DNA of 64,000 bases, taken from positions 351,775 to 415,774 of the forward strand of contig DKPQ01000023.1 in assembly GCA_002471275.1 (NCBI GenBank), written 5' to 3'. Below are positions 24,922 through 34,089 of the stretch, piece after piece. The notes under the pieces were generated by a model. It did not search any database. It was not told the DNA's origin and saw only the letters and a program-made list of their open reading frames with translations. Position 1 is the first letter of the stretch, and the number at the start of each line of letters is the position of its first letter. Position numbers and translations under genes: made by a program. Source of the stretch: Flammeovirgaceae bacterium UBA7330. Lineage in GTDB: Bacteria > Bacteroidota > Bacteroidia > Cytophagales > Cyclobacteriaceae.

Positions 24922-26316
24922 ATGAAAAGTTATAGTGACCTCATAGAACAGACCTTCTACTTCCCTACCAAGGAGTTTAGAGTAGAAAATGACCAACTAT
25001 TCTTCAACAATGTGAACCTGATGAAAATCATCAAGGAATATGGGACACCCCTCAAGCTCACATACCTCCCAAAAATCTCGGAAAACATCCAATATGCGAA
25101 GAAGATCTTCAATGATGCCATCACAAAGCTCAATTATAAGGGGACCTATACGTATTGTTATTGCACCAAGTCATCGCATTTTCAGTTTGTCCTTGCTGAG
25201 GGTCTCAAAAATGACATTCATATCGAAACGTCTTCCGCTTTTGATATTCCCATTGTGGAAAGCCTGCTGGAAAGTGGCCACATCAAGAAAGACAAATTCA
25301 TCATCTGTAATGGGTTTAAACGCCCACTCTACCTGGAGAACATCACAGGGCTGATCAACCAGGGATTTAAAAACTGTATCCCTATCCTCGACAATCTGAC
25401 AGAGCTGGATTACTACGAGCAGAATGCAGAGAAAGAGTTTAAGGTGGGTATCCGGGTTGCTGCAGATGAGGAACCTAATTTTGCTTTTTACACCTCCAGA
25501 CTTGGAATCCGTTACGGAGATATTATCCCCTTTTACAAAGAACGCCTGGCAAAAAACAAAAAAGCCAAGCTAAAAATGCTTCACTACTTTATCAATACAG
25601 GCATCAAGGATACAGCCTACTATTGGAGTGAATTGAGCAGGTTTATCTATATGTACTGTGAGCTGAAAAAGATCTGCCCCGATCTGGACACCATCGATAT
25701 TGGTGGAGGCTTCCCTATCAAAAATTCTCTGGCCTTTGAGTATGATTACGCCTATATGGCTGAGCAGATCGTTTCGAACGTACAATGGATCTGCCACAAA
25801 AACCATGTGGAAGTACCTAATATTTTTACTGAGTTTGGTTCATTCACCGTAGGCGAGAGTGGAGCAATACTCTATTCGGTACTAAATGAAAAACTTCAGA
25901 ATGACAAAGAGCTCTGGTACATGATGGATGGATCTTTCATCACGCATATGCCGGATGTCTGGGGGCTCAATGAAAAATACATTTTGCTACCAGTCAATCA
26001 CTGGGACAACAATTTCCACAAGGTGAATATAGGGGGTCTTACCTGCGACAGCATGGACTACTATGACTCCGAAGCTCACATCGCTGAGGTTTTCCTTCCT
26101 AAATACGACGAAGAAGAGACACTTTATTTCGGGTTCTTTCATACTGGAGCGTACCAGGAATCGTTAGGAGGATATGGTGGCATTCAGCATTGTCTGATCC
26201 CTGCACCCAAGCATGTGATTATTGACCTTGATGAAAACGGAGAGCCTGTTCACAAGCTTTTCGCCGAAGAACAAAACCATGAACACATGATGAAAATTTT
26301 AGGGTATAAGCCTTAA
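24922..26316 (+). CDS. Arginine decarboxylase, Bacteroidota short type
   Basis: A 464-residue fold-type III PLP enzyme. The N-terminal barrel has YCTKSSHF (Schiff-base Lys) and DIGGGFPIKNSL (phosphate-binding Gly run); the C-terminal beta domain has GGLTCDSMDYYD, which supplies the active-site Cys-Asp, and GAYQESLGG. It matches the roughly 465-residue Bacteroidota enzymes annotated as arginine decarboxylase, much shorter than E. coli SpeA. Product would be agmatine, for polyamine synthesis. No agmatinase is adjacent; the divergent pentein genes may take over the next step. Confidence 0.85.
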   Translation: MKSYSDLIEQTFYFPTKEFRVENDQLFFNNVNLMKIIKEYGTPLKLTYLPKISENIQYAKKIFNDAITKLNYKGTYTYCYCTKSSHFQFVLAEGLKNDIHIETSSAFDIPIVESLLESGHIKKDKFIICNGFKRPLYLENITGLINQGFKNCIPILDNLTELDYYEQNAEKEFKVGIRVAADEEPNFAFYTSRLGIRYGDIIPFYKERLAKNKKAKLKMLHYFINTGIKDTAYYWSELSRFIYMYCELKKICPDLDTIDIGGGFPIKNSLAFEYDYAYMAEQIVSNVQWICHKNHVEVPNIFTEFGSFTVGESGAILYSVLNEKLQNDKELWYMMDGSFITHMPDVWGLNEKYILLPVNHWDNNFHKVNIGGLTCDSMDYYDSEAHIAEVFLPKYDEEETLYFGFFHTGAYQESLGGYGGIQHCLIPAPKHVIIDLDENGEPVHKLFAEEQNHEHMMKILGYKP

Positions 26317-26390
26317 ATTTTCTTAAAACTTGTATTCAACGCCCTGACTATTAATTGTAAAAGTTAATTTAGTGGCTCATTATTAGTGCC

Positions 26391-27140
26391 TTGCATCGTA
26401 ACCTCGTAATCATACCAACCTACAACGAGAAGGATAATATTGAAGAAATTATTCAATCCGTTCTCGAAATCGATGTGCCATTTGAAGTACTCGTCATCGA
26501 CGACAGTTCTCCTGACGGCACAGCTGATATTGTAAAAAAAATACAAAAAAAGCATCCTAAACGGATCCATCTGATTGAGCGAACCGGTAAAGCAGGACTC
26601 GGTACTGCCTATATCACCGGTTTTAAATATGCGGTAGACAATGAGTATGACTACATCTTCGAGATGGATGCTGATTTCTCTCACAATCCGGCAGACCTTG
26701 TAAAACTTTATAAAGCCTGTGCGGAAGATGGCTATGACATGGCAATTGGTTCCAGATATATTCAGGGGGTCAATGTCGTCAACTGGCCAATTGGAAGGGT
26801 GCTCATGTCGTATTTTGCCAGCTTCTACGTGCGGTTGATCACCGGCATGCCCATCATGGATACCACAGCAGGTTTTAAATGCTACAGCCGGAAAGTCCTC
26901 AGCTCCATTGATGCTGACAAAATCCATTTCATAGGATATGCCTTCCAGATAGAGATGAAATTCAACGCCTGGAAACATGGCTTTAAGATCAAAGAAGTCC
27001 CCATCGTATTTACTGAGCGTGCCCGTGGCGAATCCAAAATGTCACGCGGGATCTTCAAAGAAGCAGTATTTGGTGTGATCGAGATGAAAGTTCGCAGCTT
27101 CTTTAGGTCATACGCCCCTAAACACTTCAATCAAACCTGA
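26391..27140 (+). CDS. Polyprenol monophosphomannose synthase-like GT2 glycosyltransferase
   Basis: A 249-residue GT-A enzyme without the C-terminal membrane helices. It has NLVIIPTYNEKDNIEEII, VIDDSSPDGT (UDP/GDP-binding Asp), FEMDADFSHNP (DxD), the acceptor-site GSRYIQGV, and TERARGESKMS. It transfers mannose or a related sugar to a polyprenyl phosphate for periplasmic glycosylation. The start is TTG at 26391, with no ATG in frame nearby and the first beta strand immediately after. Confidence 0.9.
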   Translation: MHRNLVIIPTYNEKDNIEEIIQSVLEIDVPFEVLVIDDSSPDGTADIVKKIQKKHPKRIHLIERTGKAGLGTAYITGFKYAVDNEYDYIFEMDADFSHNPADLVKLYKACAEDGYDMAIGSRYIQGVNVVNWPIGRVLMSYFASFYVRLITGMPIMDTTAGFKCYSRKVLSSIDADKIHFIGYAFQIEMKFNAWKHGFKIKEVPIVFTERARGESKMSRGIFKEAVFGVIEMKVRSFFRSYAPKHFNQT

Positions 27141-28344
27141 TCGCTTTCACAGGCTGTATCCTTGAAATCAGGGAGAGAGGGATAAACAATGTAATCCCGA
27201 CCACGATCACTGCCATGACATTCAGTAGTATTACAATCCCATAATCCAGGGCGATCGGAACATAGCTTACATAATAATTAGAAGCATCAAGAGGAATAAA
27301 ACGGAAATAATATTGTGCCAGACAAAATGATAGTCCGATAAAATTTCCCCAAAGCAAACCTTTGACAATCAGGTTGAGACCATTGAACAGAAATATACGT
27401 CTGATCAGCGCGTTGCTGGCTCCCAGGGACTTAAAGATCCCAATCATTTGTGTCCGCTCCAGGATAAGGATCAACAGGATCGAAACCATGTTGAAGCATG
27501 CCACAAAAAGTACGATGACCAGCAGAATCAAAACATTCCGATTCAACATCCTCAGCCACTCAAAGATCTGAATGTATTTATCGGCGACTTTCTCAACATA
27601 CATATCAAAATCGACTTTATCGAAGAGTGTTTCTGTCGCCTGTGCCTGATCATTGGGGTCTTCCAGGTACACTTCAAGGCCGCCCACTTGATTTTCTTCC
27701 CAGTTGTTGATACGACTGACTAACCTGATATCTCCCAAGATCACATTTTCATCAATCTCTTCAAGCCCGGTTTCGTACACCCCGGTGATCTGAAGTTTTC
27801 TGAAACGAAGTGGCTTCTGCACAAAAAAGATGGTGACCTCATCCCCCACATCCAATTGAAGAATATTGGAGATCCTTTCACTGATGGCTACCTCAGTACC
27901 ATAGTTATCTTCCGGAAACTCCGGAAACTTTCCCCTGATCAGGTGCTGCTCAAAATCAGTCCGGTTAAAATGCTCATCAATCCCTTTTACCAGTACACCT
28001 TGCACCTCATCCTTTGTACTCAGTAAACCGTATTTAAATGAGTAAGCCTGAACATAGTCGACCCCTTCGGTATTTTTCACCTTTTCCAACAAGGAGTCTG
28101 ATACCATAATAGAGGTTTCCTCCACACTGTTAGACAGGGTGTATTTGCTCACTACCACATGTCCGGAAAAGCTGTAGATTTTGCTGGTAATGACATTTTC
28201 GTACCCTCCCAGTATGAGAAAAGCCAAAATCAAAGAAGACAAGGCCACAGCAATGCTGATGATAGCTATCCTGGTGATGGTACCGGAAAAAGAACCTTCC
28301 TCATTTTTAGTAATCCGACTTGATATGAAGTACGGTAGATTCAA
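27127..28344 (-). CDS. LolC/LolE-type ABC transporter permease
   Basis: A 405-residue FtsX-like permease with an N-terminal transmembrane helix (about 24-46), a large periplasmic MacB-PCD-like domain (about 50-260) and three C-terminal helices with the PVKAIRFD end. Family members extract lipoproteins from the inner membrane as LolCDE. No ATPase gene is adjacent, so its LolD partner must be elsewhere. The 3' end overlaps the convergent glycosyltransferase gene by 14 bases. Confidence 0.88.
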   Translation of the reverse strand: MNLPYFISSRITKNEEGSFSGTITRIAIISIAVALSSLILAFLILGGYENVITSKIYSFSGHVVVSKYTLSNSVEETSIMVSDSLLEKVKNTEGVDYVQAYSFKYGLLSTKDEVQGVLVKGIDEHFNRTDFEQHLIRGKFPEFPEDNYGTEVAISERISNILQLDVGDEVTIFFVQKPLRFRKLQITGVYETGLEEIDENVILGDIRLVSRINNWEENQVGGLEVYLEDPNDQAQATETLFDKVDFDMYVEKVADKYIQIFEWLRMLNRNVLILLVIVLFVACFNMVSILLILILERTQMIGIFKSLGASNALIRRIFLFNGLNLIVKGLLWGNFIGLSFCLAQYYFRFIPLDASNYYVSYVPIALDYGIVILLNVMAVIVVGITLFIPLSLISRIQPVKAIRFD

Positions 28345-28346
28345 TC

Positions 28347-28371
28347 TTTATAATTTTAACACAATTATAAA
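28347..28371. promoter_or_regulatory. Palindrome in the divergent LolC/E-NamZ gap
   Basis: TTTATAATT (28347-28355) and AATTATAAA (28363-28371) form a perfect 9-bp inverted repeat with a 7-base centre, filling most of the 36-base gap between the two start codons. Possible shared operator; AT-richness makes chance occurrence possible. Confidence 0.4.
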
Positions 28372-28380
28372 CGATCTGAT

Positions 28381-29541
28381 ATGAGAAGATTTTATTTTCT
28401 GTGTGTATTTGGTGTGATTTTTTGCTCATGCACCGCTCAGCAAGACCAAAGCCAGTCGATTTTGCCAGGGGCATACCAGATGAATGAATACCTTCCACTC
28501 ATCAAAGGAAAGAGGGTGGGGCTACTGGTAAATCATAGCTCAATTGTTGGGACCACACATCTTGTTGATACCCTGCTATCCCTTGACATCAACATTGTGA
28601 AGGCGTATTCACCGGAACACGGCTTTTCAGGTACCAAGGCAGATGGTGAAGTCATCAAAGATCAGGAAACCCCTTATGACTTTGAGGTGATCAGCCTTTA
28701 TGGAAGCAGCAAAGAGCCCTCCAAAGAGCAGATGGAAGGTGTGGATGTGATGATCTTTGATATTCAGGATGTAGGCATCCGGTTTTACACTTACCCCAGC
28801 ACCATGACCTATATGATGCAGGCTTGTGCCAAATACAAGATCCCGTTTATTGTGCTGGACCGCCCGAACCCACATGGAGGCTATGTCGATGGTCCGGTAA
28901 TGCAAGATGAATATAAATCCTTTATCGGAATGCATCCGGTACCGTTAGTACATGGCCTTACGATAGGTGAAATGGCCATGATGATCAATGATGAAGGATG
29001 GCTGAAGAATGGATTGTATTGTGACCTGACGGTGGTAGCTGTGAGAAACTGGACCCATGCCACGCCTTATTCATTGCCGGTTGCTCCCTCACCTAACCTG
29101 CCCAATGACCTGGCTATTGCACTATATCCTTCATTAGGCTTCTTTGAAAGAACCATTGCCTCTGTTGGCCGGGGAACGGAATACCCCTTCCAGGTGATTG
29201 GCCATCCGGACTATCCGGACAAAGACTTTTCATTTACACCAACACCCAATGAAGGCTCCAAATACCCGCCACTGGAAGGAGAAAAGTGTTTTGGTGTCTC
29301 TTTAGTAGGATCAGAACCCATATATGAATTCAACCTGTCATACCTGATCGACTTCTACCAAAAGATGAAAGGACAGACAGATAAACCTTTCTTCACCAAA
29401 GGCTTTGAGCGTCACGCGGGCACCAAACTACTCCAGCAACAAATTGAAGCCGGCTGGACAGAAGACCGGATCCGTGCCAGCTGGCAGGAAGAGCTAAAGG
29501 CTTTCCATAAGATCCGGAATAAGTATTTGTTGTATGAGTGA
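28381..29541 (+). CDS. namZ: DUF1343 exo-beta-N-acetylmuramidase (NamZ family) lipoprotein
   Basis: A 386-residue DUF1343 protein with a lipobox at about Cys18 (CSC). Conserved blocks: VGLLVNHSS, PEHGFSGTKADGE, VMIFDIQDVGIRFYTY, VLDRPNPHGGYVDGP, GLTIGEMAMMIN and SVGRGTEYPFQVIG. Characterised members remove MurNAc from the non-reducing end of peptidoglycan fragments, feeding cell-wall recycling. The length is typical of the family. No other recycling gene is adjacent. Confidence 0.92.
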   Translation: MRRFYFLCVFGVIFCSCTAQQDQSQSILPGAYQMNEYLPLIKGKRVGLLVNHSSIVGTTHLVDTLLSLDINIVKAYSPEHGFSGTKADGEVIKDQETPYDFEVISLYGSSKEPSKEQMEGVDVMIFDIQDVGIRFYTYPSTMTYMMQACAKYKIPFIVLDRPNPHGGYVDGPVMQDEYKSFIGMHPVPLVHGLTIGEMAMMINDEGWLKNGLYCDLTVVAVRNWTHATPYSLPVAPSPNLPNDLAIALYPSLGFFERTIASVGRGTEYPFQVIGHPDYPDKDFSFTPTPNEGSKYPPLEGEKCFGVSLVGSEPIYEFNLSYLIDFYQKMKGQTDKPFFTKGFERHAGTKLLQQQIEAGWTEDRIRASWQEELKAFHKIRNKYLLYE

Positions 29542-29613
29542 GGAAGTTTCTACAATCTCATATTCTTTGCTAAATTACTTGACAGGTAGCGTAAAGTTTA
29601 TTGTTATTACCCA

Positions 29614-30411
29614 ATGGACCTTCACCTGATAAATAATAGGTTAAGAAGATTTTTACCCATAGGTACTACAGTGATTTCTTTCAACTGTAGTGATGAAGAT
29701 ATTGTTCCAAGTATTCCTATGATTCAGGAGTATCATCCTTTATCAATGTTTTACCCCTCTTTGTTCCCCCCTGACACAACTAAAATTAAAATCATATATG
29801 GGAAACGTAATGAAATAGTTCAGCGGATAGGTGCAGTGATAAGAACGGGGATTGGATTTACCACTTATGAACATATAGCTGACACAGTAAAATACTATGG
29901 AGACTCAATTGTGATTACTAAACAACTTTTAAGTGAGAAGGATTTTTCCAATATGCTTGAGTATAAAAGAAAATTAATCCTTAAAAATGGGTTAATCGTC
30001 CAAGAAATTTTCGGTCGTGATTTCTATGGTGATAGAAACAATGACACTTTATCATTTAAGTATAACGACCAAAAGCAGATTATCGAAGTAACTCAAATTC
30101 AATCAGGTCTATATACTAAATATCATAAGTACCACTATGATTCCAAAGGCAACCTTAACACTATAACCGCAGAAAGATTTCGAAAAGATGTACTTACAGA
30201 TCGTGATACCACCTGGTTTTTAGATTATGACAGTTCGCCAAACCCAGTTAAAAATTTGGTCATTTTCCAGGAATGTTTTTATAGATCTCTCTCTACAAAT
30301 ACTTTTACAAAGTATATACATAAAAGCTACAGCATGATTCATGCAACAAAAAGCAATTTTTGGCGGGAGTGGGATTTTGAGTATGATGAAAATAATTATC
30401 CGATTTTTTAA
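29614..30411 (+). CDS. AT-rich orphan protein with YD-like repeat trace
   Basis: A 265-residue protein, not recognised. It has no convincing signal peptide from this start; an in-frame TAG 27 bases upstream excludes a much longer form. The middle contains 'FKYNDQKQIIEVTQI' and 'YHYDSKGNLNTITAE', weakly like YD/RHS-type or DUF4595 beta repeats seen in Bacteroidota lipoproteins. Codon use is visibly richer in A/T (TTA, ATA, AAA) than in its neighbours, which suggests acquisition. It may be an N-terminally truncated exported protein. Confidence 0.65.
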   Translation: MDLHLINNRLRRFLPIGTTVISFNCSDEDIVPSIPMIQEYHPLSMFYPSLFPPDTTKIKIIYGKRNEIVQRIGAVIRTGIGFTTYEHIADTVKYYGDSIVITKQLLSEKDFSNMLEYKRKLILKNGLIVQEIFGRDFYGDRNNDTLSFKYNDQKQIIEVTQIQSGLYTKYHKYHYDSKGNLNTITAERFRKDVLTDRDTTWFLDYDSSPNPVKNLVIFQECFYRSLSTNTFTKYIHKSYSMIHATKSNFWREWDFEYDENNYPIF

Positions 30412-30512
30412 ATTCAGCTTCTGATCAAGAAAAATCCTACAATATGAATTAAATGGTCTCTACTAGATTTTAATTATCGACAGCCTAACTTCTATTAATA
30501 ATCCATCACATT

Positions 30513-32156
30513 TTAATCCAATCTCTCAAACAGGATATCCTTTACGGTACCTTCGGAGGCGACTGTGAATGAAACCACATTTCCTTTGCGGTCTCTTTTA
30601 ATAGCATATTTAGTTCTTCTATTGGCTCCAAAAACATCTTTCTGACCTTCAGTTAGTGTGTAGCAGCAATTGTTAGGATAATGAAGCACCAACTTATCTG
30701 ATTGCATCCTGAATTCATAGATCACCTCCAACTCATCAGAGTAGTACTCTCCCACATAATCTTGCAGGTTTTGGTTAGGCTTTTCAGTCAGAACAATTTC
30801 TTCAAAATAGAATTCTGCGCCCCCGAAATCAACTGACATATCTATATCATCCTCTACCCTGTAGTCAAAGTTATAGGTGACACTGGCATTATCATCCCGA
30901 TGAAACTTCCCTTTGGATTGTGATACCAGATATACAGGAATCCCTCCCATACTGCTTTTTGCAAAGAGTGAATCATTCCTCAGATAAACATGCATTTTCA
31001 TGTCGCTATTCAACTCCTGATAGATACCTTGAAAAGCCTCCATCTCTTTCTTTGAGTGTTTATAGTCAGTCATTTGTTCTGGCTGGTCTCCGGAAGCATT
31101 CAGAAACAGATCGACCAGTTGATAACTGATCTCCACTGCATTGACATGATCCGAATTAGCAAAAACAAACACCCCAAGATCAAGCTCTGGCAACCAAATT
31201 ATTTGAGACCTCAGGCCCCAATCCCTGCCACTGTGATTAATTGTGGTCAGATTTTTATACCTGGATACAAACACACCTCTTGCTGAGGTCATTTCCCGAC
31301 CATCGTTTAAAGTATCCAAAACTGTTAGGAAAGAAGGAATATACGAAAGGTCATGATCATCATTCCTGAACAACTTCATCCAATTCAACATATCCTTCAC
31401 TGAGCTGTATACTCCACCGGCACCAACACATAAGGAAAGTGACTTTGGCTCCTTGTATTCATCACCTGATCTATAGTACGGAGCAGCCCGGTTCCTGACA
31501 ATACTCGACAGATCATTTTCATAAAAAGTATCATGCATCTCAAGTGGATCGAATAGCTCATTCTCTGCGAAATGATGAATTTTCATACCAGAAACCCGTT
31601 CAATTATTAGTGCTAAAATCACATAATTGGTATTAGAATAGAGCATTTTATCACCTGGCCTGTTATTTATCCCATTTTGCCGAAACATTAGCTCATGAAT
31701 CATCTGGTTTGTGTATCCTGAGTGTTGAAAATCGAAACCCATCAGATCCAACAAAACATTGTGATTTCTGATTCCACTGGTATGGTTTAAAAGATGCTTT
31801 ATCCTAATCGTATCACCGTAAAACTTAAGCTCAGGTATGTACTTCCTGACATCATCGCCTACCTCTAACAGACCCTTGTGCTCAAGTACTCCTATACATG
31901 CAGAAGTAAATTGCTTGGTTACTGATGCAAGTTCGAATACTGTGGAGTCACTAAAGGGAATTTGATATTCCAGGCTGGCTAACCCCCTGTACCTGATGAT
32001 ATCTGGCTTTCCATTCTTCAGGATGCCGATTGTGATGCCCGGCCCCATTAGTGCAGGAACTGCTTCTGTCAGAATTGAATCCACTTTTGCCTCAATATCC
32101 TGACCAATCAGATTAGAACTAACCATCAATAAAACTAAAATTAAAGCTGATTTCAT
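30513..32156 (-). CDS. Beta-lactamase-fold serine hydrolase, exported
   Basis: A 547-residue protein with a Sec signal (about 1-18). The class C beta-lactamase/esterase fold has the S-x-x-K nucleophile in ASVTKQFTSA (about 78-87), the YSNTNY Tyr motif (about 173-178) and a later HSGRDWG (KTG-box equivalent). The C-terminal 190 residues form a lipocalin-like DUF3471-type region. Likely a periplasmic esterase or peptidase, not an antibiotic-resistance enzyme; substrate unknown. Confidence 0.9.
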   Translation of the reverse strand: MKSALILVLLMVSSNLIGQDIEAKVDSILTEAVPALMGPGITIGILKNGKPDIIRYRGLASLEYQIPFSDSTVFELASVTKQFTSACIGVLEHKGLLEVGDDVRKYIPELKFYGDTIRIKHLLNHTSGIRNHNVLLDLMGFDFQHSGYTNQMIHELMFRQNGINNRPGDKMLYSNTNYVILALIIERVSGMKIHHFAENELFDPLEMHDTFYENDLSSIVRNRAAPYYRSGDEYKEPKSLSLCVGAGGVYSSVKDMLNWMKLFRNDDHDLSYIPSFLTVLDTLNDGREMTSARGVFVSRYKNLTTINHSGRDWGLRSQIIWLPELDLGVFVFANSDHVNAVEISYQLVDLFLNASGDQPEQMTDYKHSKKEMEAFQGIYQELNSDMKMHVYLRNDSLFAKSSMGGIPVYLVSQSKGKFHRDDNASVTYNFDYRVEDDIDMSVDFGGAEFYFEEIVLTEKPNQNLQDYVGEYYSDELEVIYEFRMQSDKLVLHYPNNCCYTLTEGQKDVFGANRRTKYAIKRDRKGNVVSFTVASEGTVKDILFERLD

Positions 32157-32236
32157 GTAGACAAAGTATACTGGTTATATATTTAGTTCAAATATATATT
32201 TAATTTTCTTAAATATGTGAGTATTATAGAATGCGA

Positions 32237-32244
32237 TAGTTTTG
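32237..32244 (+). promoter_or_regulatory. Housekeeping -7 box for the fmt operon
   Basis: TAGTTTTG is an exact TAnnTTTG ending 7 bases before the fmt ATG, so the message would have almost no 5' leader. No -33 TTG is visible. Confidence 0.4.
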
Positions 32245-32251
32245 AGCCTGA

Positions 32252-33202
32252 ATGGACACAGCACAGAGAATAAAACTCATCTTCATGGGAACACCGGAAT
32301 TTGCCGTTCCCTCACTAAGGAAACTCATCGAGAATCAATTCAATGTGGTGGCCGTAGTCACAGCTCCGGATAAACCCCAGGGCCGGGGCAAGAAACTGGG
32401 CACCTCTCCTGTCAAAGACTATGCATTATCAGTCAATCTGCCGGTGCTACAACCCACCAACCTCAAGGCACCTGAATTTATCGAAAGACTCCGGTCATAC
32501 CAGGCAGATCTCCAGGTGATCGTAGCCTTTCGTATGCTACCCAAAGTAGTCTGGTCTATGCCCACAATTGGTTCTTTCAATCTACACGGCTCCCTCCTGC
32601 CACAATACCGTGGCGCTGCTCCTATCAACTGGGCGGTCATCAATGGAGAAAAAGAAAGCGGTGTGACTACCTTCATGCTCAAACATGAAATTGATACCGG
32701 TAACATTATTTTCCAGGAAAAAGAACCCATCCATGAAGATGACACGGCGGGCACACTTTATGAACGATTGATGAACAAAGGTGCCGATCTGGTAGTGAAA
32801 ACCGTTCGGGCCATTGAATCCAATGATTTTCAACTGATCCCTCAACAGGAACCGGCAATTTCCAAACATGCTCCCAAGATCTTTCGGCAGGATTGTGAGA
32901 TCCACTGGGATCAACCAGCTGACAAGATCAGGAATTTCGTCAGAGGACTCAATCCATTTCCAGCGGCGTGGACTACTCTGGATGGTAAAATCCTAAAAGT
33001 CCTGTCCGTTGAAAAAACCCATCAAAAAAGCTCAAAACCCACAGGAACGATTTCAGCAGAGAATGACAAAGTTTTGGTTCATACGAAAGATTATATCCTT
33101 CATATCACGGAGTTACAGCTGGAAGGAAAGCGTAGGATGAAAGATGAAGAATTCCTGCGTGGTTACAACTTATCAGAAACTACTTTAACTTTCCAATCAT
33201 GA
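32252..33202 (+). CDS. fmt: Methionyl-tRNA formyltransferase
   Basis: A 316-residue protein with KLIFMGTPEFAVPSL, the formyl-transferase signature SFNLHGSLLPQYRGAAPINWA (Asn, His) and the GVTTFMLKHEIDTG loop with catalytic Asp, followed by the C-terminal tRNA-binding domain. It formylates initiator Met-tRNA. It overlaps folA by 4 bases (ATGA), a sensible pairing because both depend on folate. Confidence 0.97.
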   Translation: MDTAQRIKLIFMGTPEFAVPSLRKLIENQFNVVAVVTAPDKPQGRGKKLGTSPVKDYALSVNLPVLQPTNLKAPEFIERLRSYQADLQVIVAFRMLPKVVWSMPTIGSFNLHGSLLPQYRGAAPINWAVINGEKESGVTTFMLKHEIDTGNIIFQEKEPIHEDDTAGTLYERLMNKGADLVVKTVRAIESNDFQLIPQQEPAISKHAPKIFRQDCEIHWDQPADKIRNFVRGLNPFPAAWTTLDGKILKVLSVEKTHQKSSKPTGTISAENDKVLVHTKDYILHITELQLEGKRRMKDEEFLRGYNLSETTLTFQS

Positions 33203-33699
33203 TTATATCTATGATTGCTGCCATGGGAGAAAACCGGGTCATAGGAAAAGACAATGACATTCCCTGGCACCTGCCCAACGATTTTAAGTTCTTTAAGGAT
33301 ACTACTAAAGGACATCACGTCATCATGGGACGTAAAAACTGGGAATCTCTTCAACAGCAGTTTCAACCGCTGCCTGGTAGACCCAATATTGTCATCACCA
33401 GAAATAGCGGATACCAGGCAAAGGGTGCAACCGTGGTCTCATCACTTGATGAGGCATTGGAAATGGCCAGAAAAGCCGGTGAAACAGAAGCTTTCATCAT
33501 CGGTGGAGGAGAAATTTACCGAATGGGCCTGTCACTTTGCGACAACATTTATCTGACAGAGATACAGGGTACCTTTGATGGGCAGGTAACCTTCCCTGAA
33601 TTTTCGAAAAAGGAATTCCAGGAGGTATCCAGGATACATCACCCGAAAGATGCTAAGCACGACTATGCGTTTGATTTCGTAATTTATCAAAAACAATGA
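33199..33699 (+). CDS. folA: Dihydrofolate reductase
   Basis: A 166-residue protein with IAAMGENRVIGKDNDIPWHLPNDFKFFK (substrate Asp and Trp), HHVIMGRKNWESL and FIIGGGEIYRMGL, all normal for chromosomal DHFR. It reduces dihydrofolate to tetrahydrofolate with NADPH. It is coupled to fmt by a 4-base overlap. Distinct from the DHFR-like protein at 6754-7320. Confidence 0.97.
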   Translation: MIISMIAAMGENRVIGKDNDIPWHLPNDFKFFKDTTKGHHVIMGRKNWESLQQQFQPLPGRPNIVITRNSGYQAKGATVVSSLDEALEMARKAGETEAFIIGGGEIYRMGLSLCDNIYLTEIQGTFDGQVTFPEFSKKEFQEVSRIHHPKDAKHDYAFDFVIYQKQ

Positions 33700-33702
33700 C
33701 CC

Positions 33703-34089
33703 ATGGAAACACATAAAAGACTCCTCAGCATTCTGCATATTGTCTACGGAACGCTCACTGTCCTGATCTTTCTGATCATTAGTGCAATTATCCGTACTAT
33801 CTTCCCCTTTATCATGGAGGAAGCCATGGATCCGGGTCAGGAAATGGGATTTGCCATCGCTGGCGCCATTCTGGAAGTGCTTCGTTGGATATTTATCCTC
33901 ATCATGGTGTTGGGTCCGGTCCCATCAATCATTGGTGGTATTGCTACATTGTACAACAAAAGCTGGGGCCTACCCACACTTATGGTATCCGGATGCCTGG
34001 GATTACTAAATATTCCCATAGGAACCGCTCTTGGGATCTATACCATTTGGGTATTTTTGGAGGAGCAAAAAATAAAAAAAGCTGAATGA
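33703..34089 (+). CDS. Four-helix membrane protein of unknown function
   Basis: A 128-residue protein with four hydrophobic segments (about 8-32, 46-62, 66-84 and 92-116) and a short charged tail (EEQKIKKAE). Not recognised beyond a small membrane protein. It sits 3 bases after folA and overlaps the following dehydrogenase gene by 4 bases, so it is part of the fmt-folA transcript. Confidence 0.75.
   Translation: METHKRLLSILHIVYGTLTVLIFLIISAIIRTIFPFIMEEAMDPGQEMGFAIAGAILEVLRWIFILIMVLGPVPSIIGGIATLYNKSWGLPTLMVSGCLGLLNIPIGTALGIYTIWVFLEEQKIKKAE

Noticed and set aside
26364..26978. 204-residue minus-strand open frame
   Set aside because: Antisense shadow of the GT2 glycosyltransferase gene; no recognisable domain.
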